Assembly (NCBI RefSeq): GCF_009467805.1
Contig: NZ_WIAY01000005.1
Span: 62,001 to 126,000 of the forward strand
Source: Stenotrophomonas nematodicola
GTDB taxonomy: Bacteria; Pseudomonadota; Gammaproteobacteria; Xanthomonadales; Xanthomonadaceae
Length of the DNA stretch: 64,000 bases
Direction: 5' to 3'
Part shown: positions 51,762 through 60,804 of the stretch, piece by piece
How the letters are laid out: each line of letters opens with the position of its first letter
Numbering within the stretch: the stretch's first letter is position 1
The notes under the pieces: generated by a model
Database searches by the model: none
What the model saw: the letters and a program-made list of their open reading frames with translations, nothing else
What the model was told of the DNA's origin: nothing
Position numbers and translations under genes: made by a program

Positions 51762-52289
51762 TTACTCCAACCCGTCCAGCAGCTCGTCGACTTTCTCGAC
51801 GGTCAGGCGCTCGTGGTAATGGCCGTTGATGACCATCATCGGCGCACCGGCGCAACCAGCCAGGCATTCTTCTTCGCGCTTGAGGTAGACGCGGCCGTCG
51901 GCGGTGGACTGGCCGGTCTTGCAGCCGAGCTTCTTCTCGGCGTGCGCAACCAGGTCCTCGGCGCCATTCAGCCAGCAGCTGATGTTGGTGCAGAAGGCGA
52001 CGTTGTGGCGGCCCACCTTCTCGGTCTCGAACATCGAGTAGAAGCTGGCAACCTCATAGGCCCACACCGGCGGCAGATCCAGATACCTGGCGACGCCGGC
52101 GATCAACTCGTCGGTCAGCCAGCCCTGGTTCTGTTCCTGTGCCGCATGCAGGCCCTGCAACACGGCCGAGCGCTTGCGATCCGGCGGGAACTTGGCCAGC
52201 CAGTGATCGATGTGCGCGCGCGTCTTGTCGCTCAACACCACCATCGGGTCGACGTCGCGCGCCGCCTCGAAATTACCTGTCGCCTTCAT
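51762..52289 (-). CDS. nuoE: NADH-quinone oxidoreductase subunit E
   Basis: This 175-residue thioredoxin-fold subunit carries the [2Fe-2S] cluster N1a. Ligands are C100, C105, C142 and C146 (CTNISC, CLAGC). It begins MKATGNFEAARDVDPMVVLS. 94 bases separate it from nuoD, the only real gap in the operon, and this gap contains a hairpin. Confidence 0.97.
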   Translation of the reverse strand: MKATGNFEAARDVDPMVVLSDKTRAHIDHWLAKFPPDRKRSAVLQGLHAAQEQNQGWLTDELIAGVARYLDLPPVWAYEVASFYSMFETEKVGRHNVAFCTNISCWLNGAEDLVAHAEKKLGCKTGQSTADGRVYLKREEECLAGCAGAPMMVINGHYHERLTVEKVDELLDGLE

Positions 52290-52336
52290 CGGCCGACCTC
52301 AGCGAATACCAAATCGTGAAAGACCAGAACCTGCAG

Positions 52337-52354
52337 CGCCGGCAGAAGCCGGCG
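52337..52354. other. Hairpin in the nuoD-nuoE gap
   Basis: CGCCGGC-AGAA-GCCGGCG is a perfect 7-bp stem with a 4-base loop, without a T-run. It is within the largest intergenic space of the nuo operon and may protect or separate upstream and downstream transcript parts. Confidence 0.45.
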
Positions 52355-52383
52355 GGTGTCAGGCATCGTGCATGCGGCCGGGA

Positions 52384-53691
52384 TCACCGGTCCACCTCAC
52401 CGAACACCAGGTCGTAGGTGCCGATCATGGCCACCACGTCGGCGAGCATGTGCCCGCGCACGACCGAGTCGATCGAGGACAGATGGGCGAAACCCGGCGC
52501 GCGCAGGTGCACGCGGAACGGCTTGTTGGCGCCATCGGACATCAGGTAGCAGCCGAACTCGCCCTTGGGCGCTTCGACCGCAGCGTAGGTTTCGCCGGCG
52601 GGGACGCAGTAGCCTTCACTGAACAGCTTGAAGTGATGGATCAGCGCTTCCATGTCGTCCTTCATGTCCTCGCGGCTGGGCGGCGCGACCTTGAAGTTCT
52701 TGACCATGACCGGGCCGGGGTTGGCACGCAGCCACTGCACGCACTGCTTGATGATGCGGTTGGACTCGCGCATCTCGGCCACGCGGACCAGGTAGCGGTC
52801 GTAGCAGTCGCCTTCCTTACCCAGCGGAATGTCGAACTCGACGGCATCGTACTTGGCGTACGGCTGCTTCTTGCGCAGATCCCAGGCAATGCCCGAGCCA
52901 CGCAGCATCACGCCGGTCATGCCCCACGCATGGGCCAGTTCCGGGCTGACCACGCCGATGCCGACGGTACGCTGCTTCCAGATACGGTTGTCGGTCAGCA
53001 GGGTCTCGTACTCGTCGACACGCTTGGGGAACTCGACGGTGAAGTTCTCGAGGAAATCGAGCAGCGACCCTTCGCGCGCGGCGTTGAGGTTCTTCAGGGC
53101 CTTGCCCTTGTGCCAGCGCGATTCCTTGTACTTGGGCATACGATCCGGCAGGTCGCGATAGACGCCACCCGGACGGTAGTAGGCCGCGTGCATGCGCGCG
53201 CCGGAGACCGCTTCGTAGCAGTCCATCAGCTCTTCACGCTCACGGAAGGCGTACAGCATCACCGCCATCGCGCCCAGATCGAGCGCGTTGGAACCCAGCC
53301 ACATCAGGTGGTTCAGGATGCGGGTGATTTCGTCGAACATGGTGCGGATGTACTGCGCGCGTTCGGGCGCTTCGATCCCCATCAGGGTTTCGATCGCGCG
53401 CACGTAGGCGTGCTCGTTGCACATCATCGACACGTAATCCAGGCGATCCATGTAGCCGATCGACTGGTTGAAGGGCTTGGACTCGGCCAGCTTCTCGGTA
53501 CCACGGTGCAGCAGGCCCACATGGGGGTCGGCACGCATGATGGTTTCGCCGTCCATTTCCAGGATCAGGCGCAGCACACCGTGCGCGGCCGGATGCTGCG
53601 GGCCGAAGTTCATCGTGTAGTTGCGGATTTCCTGCCGGCTTTCGGCGGGATTGCTCGCAAAGGCCTGGCTGGCCTGGTGGAATTCACTCAC
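52384..53691 (-). CDS. nuoD: NADH-quinone oxidoreductase subunit D
   Basis: This 435-residue subunit is related to the large subunit of NiFe hydrogenases and forms the quinone headgroup site with NuoB. It shows [20 protein letters not shown] (with the conserved His pair), [10 protein letters not shown] and the C-terminal [18 protein letters not shown]. The hydrogenase Ni-ligating Cys are absent, as in all NuoD. Overlaps nuoC by 4 bases. Confidence 0.98.
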   Translation of the reverse strand: MSEFHQASQAFASNPAESRQEIRNYTMNFGPQHPAAHGVLRLILEMDGETIMRADPHVGLLHRGTEKLAESKPFNQSIGYMDRLDYVSMMCNEHAYVRAIETLMGIEAPERAQYIRTMFDEITRILNHLMWLGSNALDLGAMAVMLYAFREREELMDCYEAVSGARMHAAYYRPGGVYRDLPDRMPKYKESRWHKGKALKNLNAAREGSLLDFLENFTVEFPKRVDEYETLLTDNRIWKQRTVGIGVVSPELAHAWGMTGVMLRGSGIAWDLRKKQPYAKYDAVEFDIPLGKEGDCYDRYLVRVAEMRESNRIIKQCVQWLRANPGPVMVKNFKVAPPSREDMKDDMEALIHHFKLFSEGYCVPAGETYAAVEAPKGEFGCYLMSDGANKPFRVHLRAPGFAHLSSIDSVVRGHMLADVVAMIGTYDLVFGEVDR

Positions 53692-54437
53692 TTTACTGCC
53701 TCCGTCTGCGCGCTTTCGCCGGCAGCGGTCTGGAAACGGGCATCGTCACGGATCACGCGCGGCACGCCGACACGCGGCTCCACCGAGGTCACCGGCTCGT
53801 AGATCACGCGCTTCTTCTCTTCGTCGTAGCGCACTTCGACGTTGCCGATCAGCGGGAAATCCTTGCGGAACGGATGGCCGACGAAACCGTAATCGGTCAG
53901 GATCCGGCGCAGGTCCGGGTGACCTTCGAAGATCACGCCGTAGAGGTCGAACGCTTCGCGCTCGAACCAGTTCAGGCCCGGCCAGACGCTGGTCAGCGAC
54001 GCGACCACCGGCAGTTCCTCATTCGGCGCGAAGCAGCGGATGCGCATGGTGAGGTTGTGCTGGTAGGAACGCAGCTGGGCGACCACGGCGAAACGCTGCA
54101 GCGGGATCGGCTGCGGCTGGGCGCCATCGCTGGTTTCGCGGGTGGGGAACTCGCCCCATGCGAAACGACCGACGGACTTGCCCTCGACGCCGCGGCTGAA
54201 GCCCTGGGACGACACGTCGGCCGTATCCCATTCGTCGCTGCCGTAGCCGAGGTAGTCCAGGCCGCACAGGTCGACGGACTGCTCGAAACCGAATTCGTCG
54301 CGCAGCGCCAGGGCGGTGGCATGCCAGTCAGCGGCGGGCACTTCCAGCGTCACTTCGCCGCGGGGTTCGACCACGAAGACCTGCGCACCGGCAAAGCGTG
54401 CGGAGAGTCGGTCGATGAAGGATGCTTGCTCTGCCAT
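53688..54437 (-). CDS. nuoC: NADH-quinone oxidoreductase subunit C
   Basis: This 249-residue 30-kDa subunit is separate from NuoD, unlike the fused NuoCD of E. coli. It has the family signature [20 protein letters not shown] followed by [22 protein letters not shown] 54437 ([11 protein letters not shown]) is chosen by family start; the frame is open further upstream into nuoB. Confidence 0.97.
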   Translation of the reverse strand: MAEQASFIDRLSARFAGAQVFVVEPRGEVTLEVPAADWHATALALRDEFGFEQSVDLCGLDYLGYGSDEWDTADVSSQGFSRGVEGKSVGRFAWGEFPTRETSDGAQPQPIPLQRFAVVAQLRSYQHNLTMRIRCFAPNEELPVVASLTSVWPGLNWFEREAFDLYGVIFEGHPDLRRILTDYGFVGHPFRKDFPLIGNVEVRYDEEKKRVIYEPVTSVEPRVGVPRVIRDDARFQTAAGESAQTEAVK

Positions 54438-54469
54438 GGGGGCTTGGCGTGCTCTTGTCAGGAGGAATG

Positions 54470-55024
54470 TCAGCGGGCGATGGTCTGCGTACGCCAGATC
54501 TTCTTCTGCAGCTGCAGGATCCCGTACACCAGCGCTTCGGCGGTAGGCGGACACCCGGGAACGTAGACGTCCACCGGGACCACGCGGTCGCAACCACGCA
54601 CTACTGCATAGGAGTAGTGGTAGTAGCCGCCACCGTTGGCACAGCTGCCCATCGAAATGACCCACTTCGGGTCCGGCATCTGGTCGTAGACCTTGCGCAG
54701 CGCCGGGGCCATCTTGTTGACCAGGGTGCCGGCCACGATCATCACGTCGGACTGACGCGGCGACGGGCGGAACACCACGCCGTAGCGGTCAAGATCCAGG
54801 CGCGCCGCGCCGGCATGCATCATCTCCACCGCGCAGCAGGCCAGACCAAAGGTCATCGGCCACATCGAGCCGGTCCGCGCCCAGTTCAACAGCGCATCGA
54901 CGCTGGTGGTCACGTAGCCCTTTTCGAGCAGCGGGTTGTCGCCTTCGGGGCGCAGGATGTCGTCGACCCGCCCTTCCGGGACCGGGTTGTTCATCAGGCC
55001 ATCGAGAGTCTGAATCACTCCCAT
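54470..55024 (-). CDS. nuoB: NADH-quinone oxidoreductase subunit B
   Basis: This 184-residue subunit holds the terminal [4Fe-4S] cluster N2. Ligands are the unusual adjacent pair C63-C64 ([10 protein letters not shown]), C128 (GSCAN) and C158 (VPGCPP). Start at MGVIQTLDG overlaps the end of nuoA by 10 bases. Confidence 0.98.
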   Translation of the reverse strand: MGVIQTLDGLMNNPVPEGRVDDILRPEGDNPLLEKGYVTTSVDALLNWARTGSMWPMTFGLACCAVEMMHAGAARLDLDRYGVVFRPSPRQSDVMIVAGTLVNKMAPALRKVYDQMPDPKWVISMGSCANGGGYYHYSYAVVRGCDRVVPVDVYVPGCPPTAEALVYGILQLQKKIWRTQTIAR

Positions 55025-55371
55025 TCCAGCGCTCCCTTCTTCCAGACGTAAATGAAACCGAGGAAAAGCATGCCCACGAACAGGCCCATCGTGACCAGCG
55101 AACGCGCACCCAGTTCCATGAAGACCTGGGTCCACGGCACGATGAAAATGATTTCCAAGTCAAATACGATGAACTGGATCGCGATCAGGTAGTAGCGCAC
55201 ATCGAACTTCATGCGCGCGTCCTCGAAAGCCTCGAAGCCGCACTCGTACGGCGAGAGCTTTTCCAGATCAGGACGTCGTGGACCGAGGAATCGGCCGACC
55301 AGCATCAGCGCAACGCCGATACCGGTGGCAACGATCAGAAACAGCAGAGACGGCAAATATTCGGCCAGCAC
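55015..55371 (-). CDS. nuoA: NADH-quinone oxidoreductase subunit A
   Basis: This 118-residue, three-helix membrane subunit has the conserved loop [20 protein letters not shown], whose Cys switches exposure between active and inactive enzyme. GTG 55371 ([11 protein letters not shown]) is preferred because it fits the family and has GAGAG upstream; ATG 55419 would add a basic extension. First gene of the operon. Confidence 0.93.
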   Translation of the reverse strand: MLAEYLPSLLFLIVATGIGVALMLVGRFLGPRRPDLEKLSPYECGFEAFEDARMKFDVRYYLIAIQFIVFDLEIIFIVPWTQVFMELGARSLVTMGLFVGMLFLGFIYVWKKGALEWE

Positions 55372-55483
55372 AGCGATTCTCTCTTGCCTCTGCCGCTGCG
55401 CCTGCAGGCGCTTTGGCATGGGGGAGTGGACGGACTCCGCACCCTGGCGCCGTGCGCGCCAGACGAAATCCGCTTACAAACAA

Positions 55484-55568
55484 TGGTGCCCAAGAGGGGA
55501 CTCGAACCCCTACGACTCTCGTCGCTACCACCTCAAGGTAGTGCGTCTACCAATTCCGCCACCTGGGC
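55484..55568 (-). tRNA. tRNA-Leu (GAG)
   Basis: This is an 85-base class II tRNA. Acceptor GCCCAGG pairs with CTTGGGC, the anticodon stem CTACC/GGTAG encloses loop TTGAGGT (anticodon GAG), and there is a long variable arm. CCA encoded. Position between secG and nuoA is conserved in this family. Confidence 0.96.
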
Positions 55569-55620
55569 TTACGATCGCACCGGGGGTTACTTCCCAATGC
55601 GCCGCATATTGTAACCGTCT

Positions 55621-56073
55621 TCAGCGATTCTGGGTGCCTTCCGAAGGCTTTTCTTCACCAGAAATTTTCGCTCCCGCCTCAGCCGGCACAGTGGCCTGCG
55701 GAACCGGCTGCTGGACCGGGGTCTGGACGGGGGCTGCCGGGGCCTTCGGCACGGCCGGCAACTCACCTGCCGGCGCTGCCGGCACGCTTTCCACCGGGGC
55801 CGACATCAGGCCCAGGTCCTGCTGCGCTGCCGGGCGCGAGCCGTGGCTGGCGTACCAGGCCATGAAGAGGCTGATGCCGAAGAACACCACGGCCAGCCAC
55901 TTGGTCGACTTGGACAGGAAATTGGACGCGCCGCGCGCGCCGAACACGGTCCCCGAGGCGCCCGCGCCGAAACCCGAACCCGCGGCCGCGCCGGAACCAC
56001 GCTGCATCAGGATGAGCGCGATCATGGCCACCGCCACCAGCACGTAGACCACATTGAGGATCAACATCAGCAT
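55621..56073 (-). CDS. secG: Preprotein translocase subunit SecG
   Basis: This 150-residue accessory subunit of SecYEG has two helices (LILNVVYVLVAVAMIALILM; KWLAVVFFGISLFMAWYAS) and the cytoplasmic loop QRGSGAAAGSGFGAGASGTV with FGARGASNFL. The C-terminal ~65 residues are Pro/Ala/Val-rich, an extension compared with the 110-residue E. coli protein. ATG 56073 (MLMLILN) with upstream GAGGA is preferred to ATG 56094. Confidence 0.93.
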   Translation of the reverse strand: MLMLILNVVYVLVAVAMIALILMQRGSGAAAGSGFGAGASGTVFGARGASNFLSKSTKWLAVVFFGISLFMAWYASHGSRPAAQQDLGLMSAPVESVPAAPAGELPAVPKAPAAPVQTPVQQPVPQATVPAEAGAKISGEEKPSEGTQNR

Positions 56074-56127
56074 TTCGAATCCGTCCTCGGACATGTCGCG
56101 CCGACGGTCGGTCGGCACATTATCTTG

Positions 56128-56883
56128 TTAGCGCCCGGCCGCCGCATCGACGATGGCCAGGAAGTCCGCGGCCACCAGGGAGGCGCCGCCCACCAGCCCA
56201 CCATCGACATCGGGCTGCGCGAACAGTTCCCCAGCGTTGTCGGGCTTCACGCTGCCGCCGTAAAGGATCGGCAACGAATCAGCGATTCTAGCATCCAGCT
56301 TGGCCACTTCGCCACGGATGAAGGCATGGACCTGCTGGGCCTGCTCTTTGCTGGCGGTCCGGCCGGTGCCGATGGCCCAGACCGGCTCATAGGCGACCAC
56401 GGCATGCTGGAAGCCGGAGGGGCCCACCAGGGCCTGCACCGGGGCCAGCTGGGCGGCGATGACCTGCTCGGTCTGGCCGGCCTCGCGCTGCTCCAGCGTC
56501 TCGCCCACGCAGAGCACCGGGACCAGGCCGGCATGCAGGGCGGCGGCGAACTTGCGTGCCACCAGCTCGCTGGATTCATTGTGGTACTGGCGGCGCTCGG
56601 AATGGCCGACCAGGCCATAGCGGGCGCCGACCTCGGCCAGCATCGAGGCCGAGACCTCGCCGGTGTAGGCGCCCTTCTCGTTGGAGCTCACGTCCTGGGA
56701 GCCAAAGGCGATGGCCCGGCCCTCGAAGTCCTCGACCAGTTCGCCCAGGTAAGGCAGGGGCGGCAGGATGACCACCTCCACCCCATCGCGCGGCAGGCTG
56801 GCGACCAGGTCACTGACCAGGTCGGTGGCGAATTGGCGGCTGCCGTGCAGCTTCCAGTTACCGGCGACGATCTTGCGGCGCAT
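56128..56883 (-). CDS. tpiA: Triosephosphate isomerase
   Basis: This 251-residue TIM-barrel enzyme interconverts DHAP and glyceraldehyde-3-phosphate. Catalytic residues are visible: N9/K11 in GNWKLHG, His in VGHSERR, Glu in AYEPVWAIGTG, and the phosphate-binding GGSVKPDNA and GGLVGGASL near the C-terminus. GGAG lies 8 bases before ATG 56883. Gene order tpiA-secG-tRNA-Leu-nuoA is conserved. Confidence 0.98.
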   Translation of the reverse strand: MRRKIVAGNWKLHGSRQFATDLVSDLVASLPRDGVEVVILPPLPYLGELVEDFEGRAIAFGSQDVSSNEKGAYTGEVSASMLAEVGARYGLVGHSERRQYHNESSELVARKFAAALHAGLVPVLCVGETLEQREAGQTEQVIAAQLAPVQALVGPSGFQHAVVAYEPVWAIGTGRTASKEQAQQVHAFIRGEVAKLDARIADSLPILYGGSVKPDNAGELFAQPDVDGGLVGGASLVAADFLAIVDAAAGR

Positions 56884-57025
56884 GGCGGGGCTCCAGTTGG
56901 GTATCAACGGGCAATGATACCGGATGTAACGAATCAGCGTCCCGCCGAAAACGCTTACATTTCAAATGGATAATGATCTGTGGCCGGGTTTGGCGCGAAG
57001 AGCGCGGCTGTTCATTGTTGTCGGA

Positions 57026-57143
57026 GAGGGGGCCGGGTCCGGTACGCCCCTCCGGGACACGCACGTAAACCCATCCCTGGGGGCTTGTCGAAAACATCCA
57101 TGTTTTCGACAGTCCCTCCGGGGCGTACCGGCCCCAGCCCCCT
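57026..57143. repeat. Large nested palindromic repeat, copy A
   Basis: This is a 118-base element. Outer arms CCGGTACGCCCC and GGGCGTACCGG (with further GGGGGCC/GGCCCC outside) enclose TCCGGGAC/GTCCCTCCGG. The core is an 11-bp perfect palindrome GTCGAAAACAT / ATGTTTTCGAC with CC between (57087-57110). One side carries AAACCCATCCCTGGGGG. No coding frame. Copy B lies about 85 bases away in opposite orientation. Confidence 0.7.
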
Positions 57144-57225
57144 ACAGATGATGGCGACCGGACGGCAGAAGCGGCCCATGCCGACGGCTTGAATCTGCTT
57201 TCCGATCCGGTCGACGGACTGCTTG

Positions 57226-57339
57226 AGGGGTGAGGACCGGTGCACCCCGCAGCGACGCTCCAAAACATGGATGTTTTGGAGCAGCCCCCAGGGATGGGTT
57301 CACGGCGTGTCGCGGAGGGGTGTGCCGGGCCTCGCCCCG
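57226..57339. repeat. Large nested palindromic repeat, copy B (inverted)
   Basis: This is the reverse-orientation relative of copy A. Shared parts are CCCCCAGGGATGGGTT and GTGTCGCGGAGGGG on the other strand. The core palindrome is GCTCCAAAACAT / ATGTTTTGGAGC (57257-57282, GG between). The inner AAAACAT/ATGTTTT is the same as in A, but the distal bases differ and are still complementary, as if the fold is selected. The whole 56884-57467 gap has no gene. Confidence 0.7.
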
Positions 57340-57380
57340 CGCTGATAGCAATGAGCAGCCGCGCCGTTCGCGACAAACAA

Positions 57381-57405
57381 AAAGGCCACCATGACGGTGG
57401 CCTTT
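57381..57405 (-). terminator. Terminator after the isopenicillin N synthase-like gene
   Basis: On the minus strand, AAGGCCACC-GTCAT-GGTGGCCTT followed by TTTGTTTG. It lies about 60 bases after the stop codon. A/T tracts on both sides may allow some bidirectional use. Confidence 0.85.
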
Positions 57406-57422
57406 TGGCAGACTTCCGGGGC

Positions 57423-57443
57423 GTACCGACCAGCGGTCGGTAC
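57423..57443. repeat. Perfect palindrome between oxygenase gene and its terminator
   Basis: GTACCGACC-AGC-GGTCGGTAC is a perfect 9-bp stem with a three-base loop. Its size and loop resemble the other REP-like elements, but the stem sequence is of a different subtype. Confidence 0.5.
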
Positions 57444-57467
57444 CTGCCGGTTCGGTCGGATGGGCGG

Positions 57468-58403
57468 TTACTTCAGCTTGATCTCGCGCAGGCGCTCTTC
57501 CAGGAAGCCGTGGGCAGTGATCGGCTCCGGGTAGCGGCTCGGGTTTTCCGGGGTGATGCAGGTCGGCAGCACGTCGATCAGGAAGTCCGGGTTGGGGTGC
57601 AGGAAGAACGGCACCGAGTAACGCGGCTGGCGCGCCTGCTCGCCCGGGGGATTGACCACGCGATGGATGGTGGACGGGTACACATGGTTGGTCAGGCGCT
57701 GCAGCATGTCGCCGATGTTGACCACGATGGTGTCCGCGTCGGAAGTGAACGGCACCCACTTGCCTTCGTGCGACTGCACTTCCAGGCCCGCCGCGCTGGC
57801 ACCGACCAGCAGCGTGATGAAATTGATGTCGCCGTGTGCGCCGGCGCGCACGTTGGGAATGTTCTCGGCGGTGATCGGCGGGTAGTGGATCGGGCGCAGG
57901 ATCGAGTTGCCGTTGTTGGTCTTGTCGGCAAAGAAGTCGATCGGCAGGCCGATGTGCAGCGCCAGCGCCGACAGGACCCGCGAGCCCAGGTTGTCCAGGG
58001 CCTGGTACAGGCCGTAACCGCGCTCACGGAAACCGGGAACCTCGGACGGCCACAGGTTCGGGGCCATCACGTCACGGTACTTGGAATCGTCCGGGATCTC
58101 GCGGCCGATGTGCCAGAACTCCTTCAGGTCGAAGTGCTGGGAGCCCTTGGCGGTTTCCACGCCGAACGGGGTGTAGCCGCGGGCGCCACCGCTGCCCGGC
58201 ACGTGGTACTGGCGCTTGGTCTCCTCCGGCAGAGCGAAGAAGGCCTTGAAGACGTCGTAGGCCGCATCGATGTCGGCCTGCGGGATGCCGTGGTTGCGGA
58301 TGCCCGCGAAACCCCATTCGCGGTAGGCCGCGCCCAGCTCTGCAACGAAGGCGTCGCGGTCACTGTCGAAACGGGTGATGTCGAGGGTCGGAATCTGGCT
58401 CAC
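57468..58403 (-). CDS. Isopenicillin N synthase-like Fe(II)/2OG oxygenase
   Basis: This 311-residue double-stranded beta-helix dioxygenase has the plant/fungal-type N-terminal part (YREWGFAGIRNHGIPQADID) and the Fe(II) triad HxD...H in GAHGDINFITLL and STIHRVVNPP. The later RYSVPFFLHP supplies the Arg/Ser that bind 2-oxoglutarate. Sequence is related to IPNS and gibberellin oxidases, but bacterial members are widespread and rarely make beta-lactams. GTG 58403 is used (AGGTAA upstream; family start). Substrate unknown. Confidence 0.85.
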   Translation of the reverse strand: MSQIPTLDITRFDSDRDAFVAELGAAYREWGFAGIRNHGIPQADIDAAYDVFKAFFALPEETKRQYHVPGSGGARGYTPFGVETAKGSQHFDLKEFWHIGREIPDDSKYRDVMAPNLWPSEVPGFRERGYGLYQALDNLGSRVLSALALHIGLPIDFFADKTNNGNSILRPIHYPPITAENIPNVRAGAHGDINFITLLVGASAAGLEVQSHEGKWVPFTSDADTIVVNIGDMLQRLTNHVYPSTIHRVVNPPGEQARQPRYSVPFFLHPNPDFLIDVLPTCITPENPSRYPEPITAHGFLEERLREIKLK

Positions 58404-58602
58404 AGCGTTACCTGGCTTGTTCTTGGATGGACGAAGGGCCGCACCTGTGGCCCGGCTGAACATTGTGACAGATCGGGCTCATGCCGCCACCGATACATTG
58501 ATACAAGCCGATACAATGCGCGCCACCCGGGCTGTGTGAACGGGCCAACGACGCTGCCGCCGCCACGCGTCCCCTCCTCTGCTGCAGCACTCGATCCGCC
58601 CT

Positions 58603-59886
58603 ATGGACGCCACCTCGCCGGTTCCCGCTGAGCCCTCTTCCTTCGCTGGCAGCCCCCGGCAGGCCGACGCCGGTGCGCCCGTCGCCGATCCCCACGCTCA
58701 GGCCCTCGCGGCGGGCGCGGAGGCTGCCGGCCACCGCGTCATCCCGCTGAAGATCCTGCATACCGAAGCGGCCAAAGGCTTTGGCGGTCAGGAGATCTAC
58801 ATCTACCGGCACATGCTGGCCATGCGCGAGCGCGGCCATGACGTGTCGCTGCTGTGCCAACCCGGCGCGCGGCTCGGCGAAATCGCACGGGAAGCCGGGT
58901 TCACCGTGCACACCCTGAAGATGGGCGGCCTGCTGCGCCTGCTGCGCGGCATCGGCACGGTCTCGCGACTGGTGCGACGCCACGGCTACCACGTGGTCAA
59001 CACGACCAGCCGGCGCGACAGCCTTATTGCCGCTGCCGGAGCGCGCCTGGGCGGCACGCCCCTGGTGGTGCGCTCGCGTCACCTGATGAGCCCGGTCAAC
59101 TCACTGCTGACCTACACCGGCCTGCCGCACCGGATCCTGACCGTCAGCAGCTTCGTGAAGCAGCTGCTGGTGACGCGCGGCATCGCCGGGGAGAGGATCG
59201 GCATCGTGCCGCCGATCGCGGTCCCGCCGCAGTGGACGCAGATCAACAAGGACGATCCGTGGCAGTGCCTGCAGGAGACCCGCACCGAGGTGCGGCGCGA
59301 ACTCGGTTTCGACGACGACCAGATCGTGGTCGGCTGCGTGGCGGTGCTGCGTGAGCCGAAGGGCCACGCCGACCTGCTGCACGCCATCGCCCCGCTCTGC
59401 CGCCGCCACCGCAACCTGCAGCTGGTGATCGTCGGCGACGGACAGCCGGTGATGGACCGCCTGCTGGCGCTGCGCGCGGAACTGGGCATCGCCAGCCAGG
59501 TGCACCTGCTGGGCTACCGCCTCGGCGCGTGCCGGCTGATGACCGCCTTCGACATCTTCGCGCTGGCCAGCCACAAGGAAGCGGCCGGCACCGTGTTCCT
59601 GGAAGCAGCTTACGTCGGCGTGCCGATCGTGGCCACGCGGGTGGGTGGCGTGCCGGAAATGGTGATGGAAGGGAGCAATGCTATGCTCGCGCCGCTTGGC
59701 GACCCGGCCGCGCTGACGCACGCGCTGCAGACGCTGGTCGAAGACCCGCAGGAGCGCCGCCGCATGGGCCGCGCCGGCTGGGAATGGATGCACAGCGCGC
59801 AGCGCTTCACGCCGGCCGGCCACACCGAAGCGACCGAACACTATTACCACCAGTGGTTGAAGGAACTTGGGCATGGCCAACGCTAG
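58603..59886 (+). CDS. Glycosyltransferase family 4
   Basis: This 427-residue GT-B-fold enzyme has an N-terminal acceptor domain with GFGGQEIYIYRHMLAMRERG and a C-terminal nucleotide-sugar domain: VGCVAVLREPKGHADLLHAI, VIVGDGQP, and the EX7E-type segment SHKEAAGTVFLEAAYVGVPI. The first ~45 residues are Pro/Ala-rich and may not be translated, but no better start is visible. Its end overlaps the deacetylase by 14 bases, so the two act together, probably in lipopolysaccharide or surface-glycan modification. Confidence 0.87.
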   Translation: MDATSPVPAEPSSFAGSPRQADAGAPVADPHAQALAAGAEAAGHRVIPLKILHTEAAKGFGGQEIYIYRHMLAMRERGHDVSLLCQPGARLGEIAREAGFTVHTLKMGGLLRLLRGIGTVSRLVRRHGYHVVNTTSRRDSLIAAAGARLGGTPLVVRSRHLMSPVNSLLTYTGLPHRILTVSSFVKQLLVTRGIAGERIGIVPPIAVPPQWTQINKDDPWQCLQETRTEVRRELGFDDDQIVVGCVAVLREPKGHADLLHAIAPLCRRHRNLQLVIVGDGQPVMDRLLALRAELGIASQVHLLGYRLGACRLMTAFDIFALASHKEAAGTVFLEAAYVGVPIVATRVGGVPEMVMEGSNAMLAPLGDPAALTHALQTLVEDPQERRRMGRAGWEWMHSAQRFTPAGHTEATEHYYHQWLKELGHGQR

Positions 59887-60727
59887 ATCCGTCCCGGTGC
59901 TGATGCATCACCATGTATCGCCCTCGCCGGGCATGATCACCGTGTCCCCGGAGAACTTCGAAAGCCAGATTGCGTGGCTGGCCGCCGACGGCTGGACCTC
60001 GCTGACGCTGGAGCAGTACGCCGGCTTCCTCGCCGGCCAGCCGGTGCCGCGCAAGTCGATCGTGATCACCTTCGACGACGGCTACCTGGACAACTGGGTC
60101 TACGCGCACCCGATCCTGCTCAAGTACGGCATGCACGCGGTGGTGTTCGTGGTGACCGGCTGGATGGGCGATGGCCCGGAACGGCCGCATGCCGGCCAGA
60201 CCGGCGCGACCCTGCCGGCAACACCGGACCATCGCGGCTGCGAAGCGGCGATCCTGGAACAGGACCGCGCCGACTCGGTGATGATGCGCTGGAGCGAGGC
60301 GCGCGCGATGATCGCCGCCGGCACCTTCGAAGTGCACTGCCACACCCATACGCATACGCGCTGGATGAAGCAGGCGATCAGCCGGGCGCAGAAATGCGTG
60401 GGTATCGAGAGCGACCTGTCGCGCGCGCGCGCGGTGCTGCAGCAGGAGCTTGGCAGCGTCTCGGACACGCTGTGCTGGCCGTACGGCGATTTCGACGAGG
60501 ACTACGTGGCGATCGCACGGCAACAGGGCTTCACCCACCTGCATACCACCCATCCGTTCGGCCGCAATGTGGTGGGCGGCGATCCTGGCCACATCTATCG
60601 CTTCGCCATCCGCAACCGTCCGGCACGCTGGCTGCGCAAGCGGATCGCGTTGAGCTACCACCCGCTGATCGCGCCGCTGTTCAACCGCTTCAAGGCGAAA
60701 CAGAAGAAGATGGCGCCGGGGCCGTAA
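59873..60727 (+). CDS. Polysaccharide deacetylase (NodB-like)
   Basis: This 284-residue carbohydrate esterase family 4 protein shows TFDDGYLDNW (D68/D69; metal ligand and catalytic base) and HCHTHTHTRW (H155-H161, the H-x3-H metal site), plus WPYGDFDEDY. No signal peptide is present, so it acts in the cytoplasm on sugar precursors or lipid-linked glycans. ATG 59873 has AAGGA eight bases upstream and overlaps the glycosyltransferase stop. Substrate inferred only as an N- or O-acetylated sugar. Confidence 0.9.
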   Translation: MANARSVPVLMHHHVSPSPGMITVSPENFESQIAWLAADGWTSLTLEQYAGFLAGQPVPRKSIVITFDDGYLDNWVYAHPILLKYGMHAVVFVVTGWMGDGPERPHAGQTGATLPATPDHRGCEAAILEQDRADSVMMRWSEARAMIAAGTFEVHCHTHTHTRWMKQAISRAQKCVGIESDLSRARAVLQQELGSVSDTLCWPYGDFDEDYVAIARQQGFTHLHTTHPFGRNVVGGDPGHIYRFAIRNRPARWLRKRIALSYHPLIAPLFNRFKAKQKKMAPGP

Positions 60728-60752
60728 CGGCCCGGAAACGAACGCGTGCGCC

Positions 60753-60785
60753 ACGAAAAAACCCGGCCGAGGCCGGGTTCTTCGT
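60753..60785. terminator. Bidirectional terminator between deacetylase and glmM
   Basis: ACGAAAAAACCCGGC-CGAG-GCCGGGTTCTTCGT is a near-perfect inverted repeat with A/T tracts on both sides, between convergent genes. Confidence 0.9.
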
Positions 60786-60804
60786 TTGCGCCGCCTGCGA
60801 CATG

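Noticed and set aside
57468..58403. Beta-lactam biosynthesis from the isopenicillin N synthase-like gene
   Set aside because: No ACV synthetase or acyltransferase gene is nearby, and bacterial homologues of this oxygenase are common outside beta-lactam producers.
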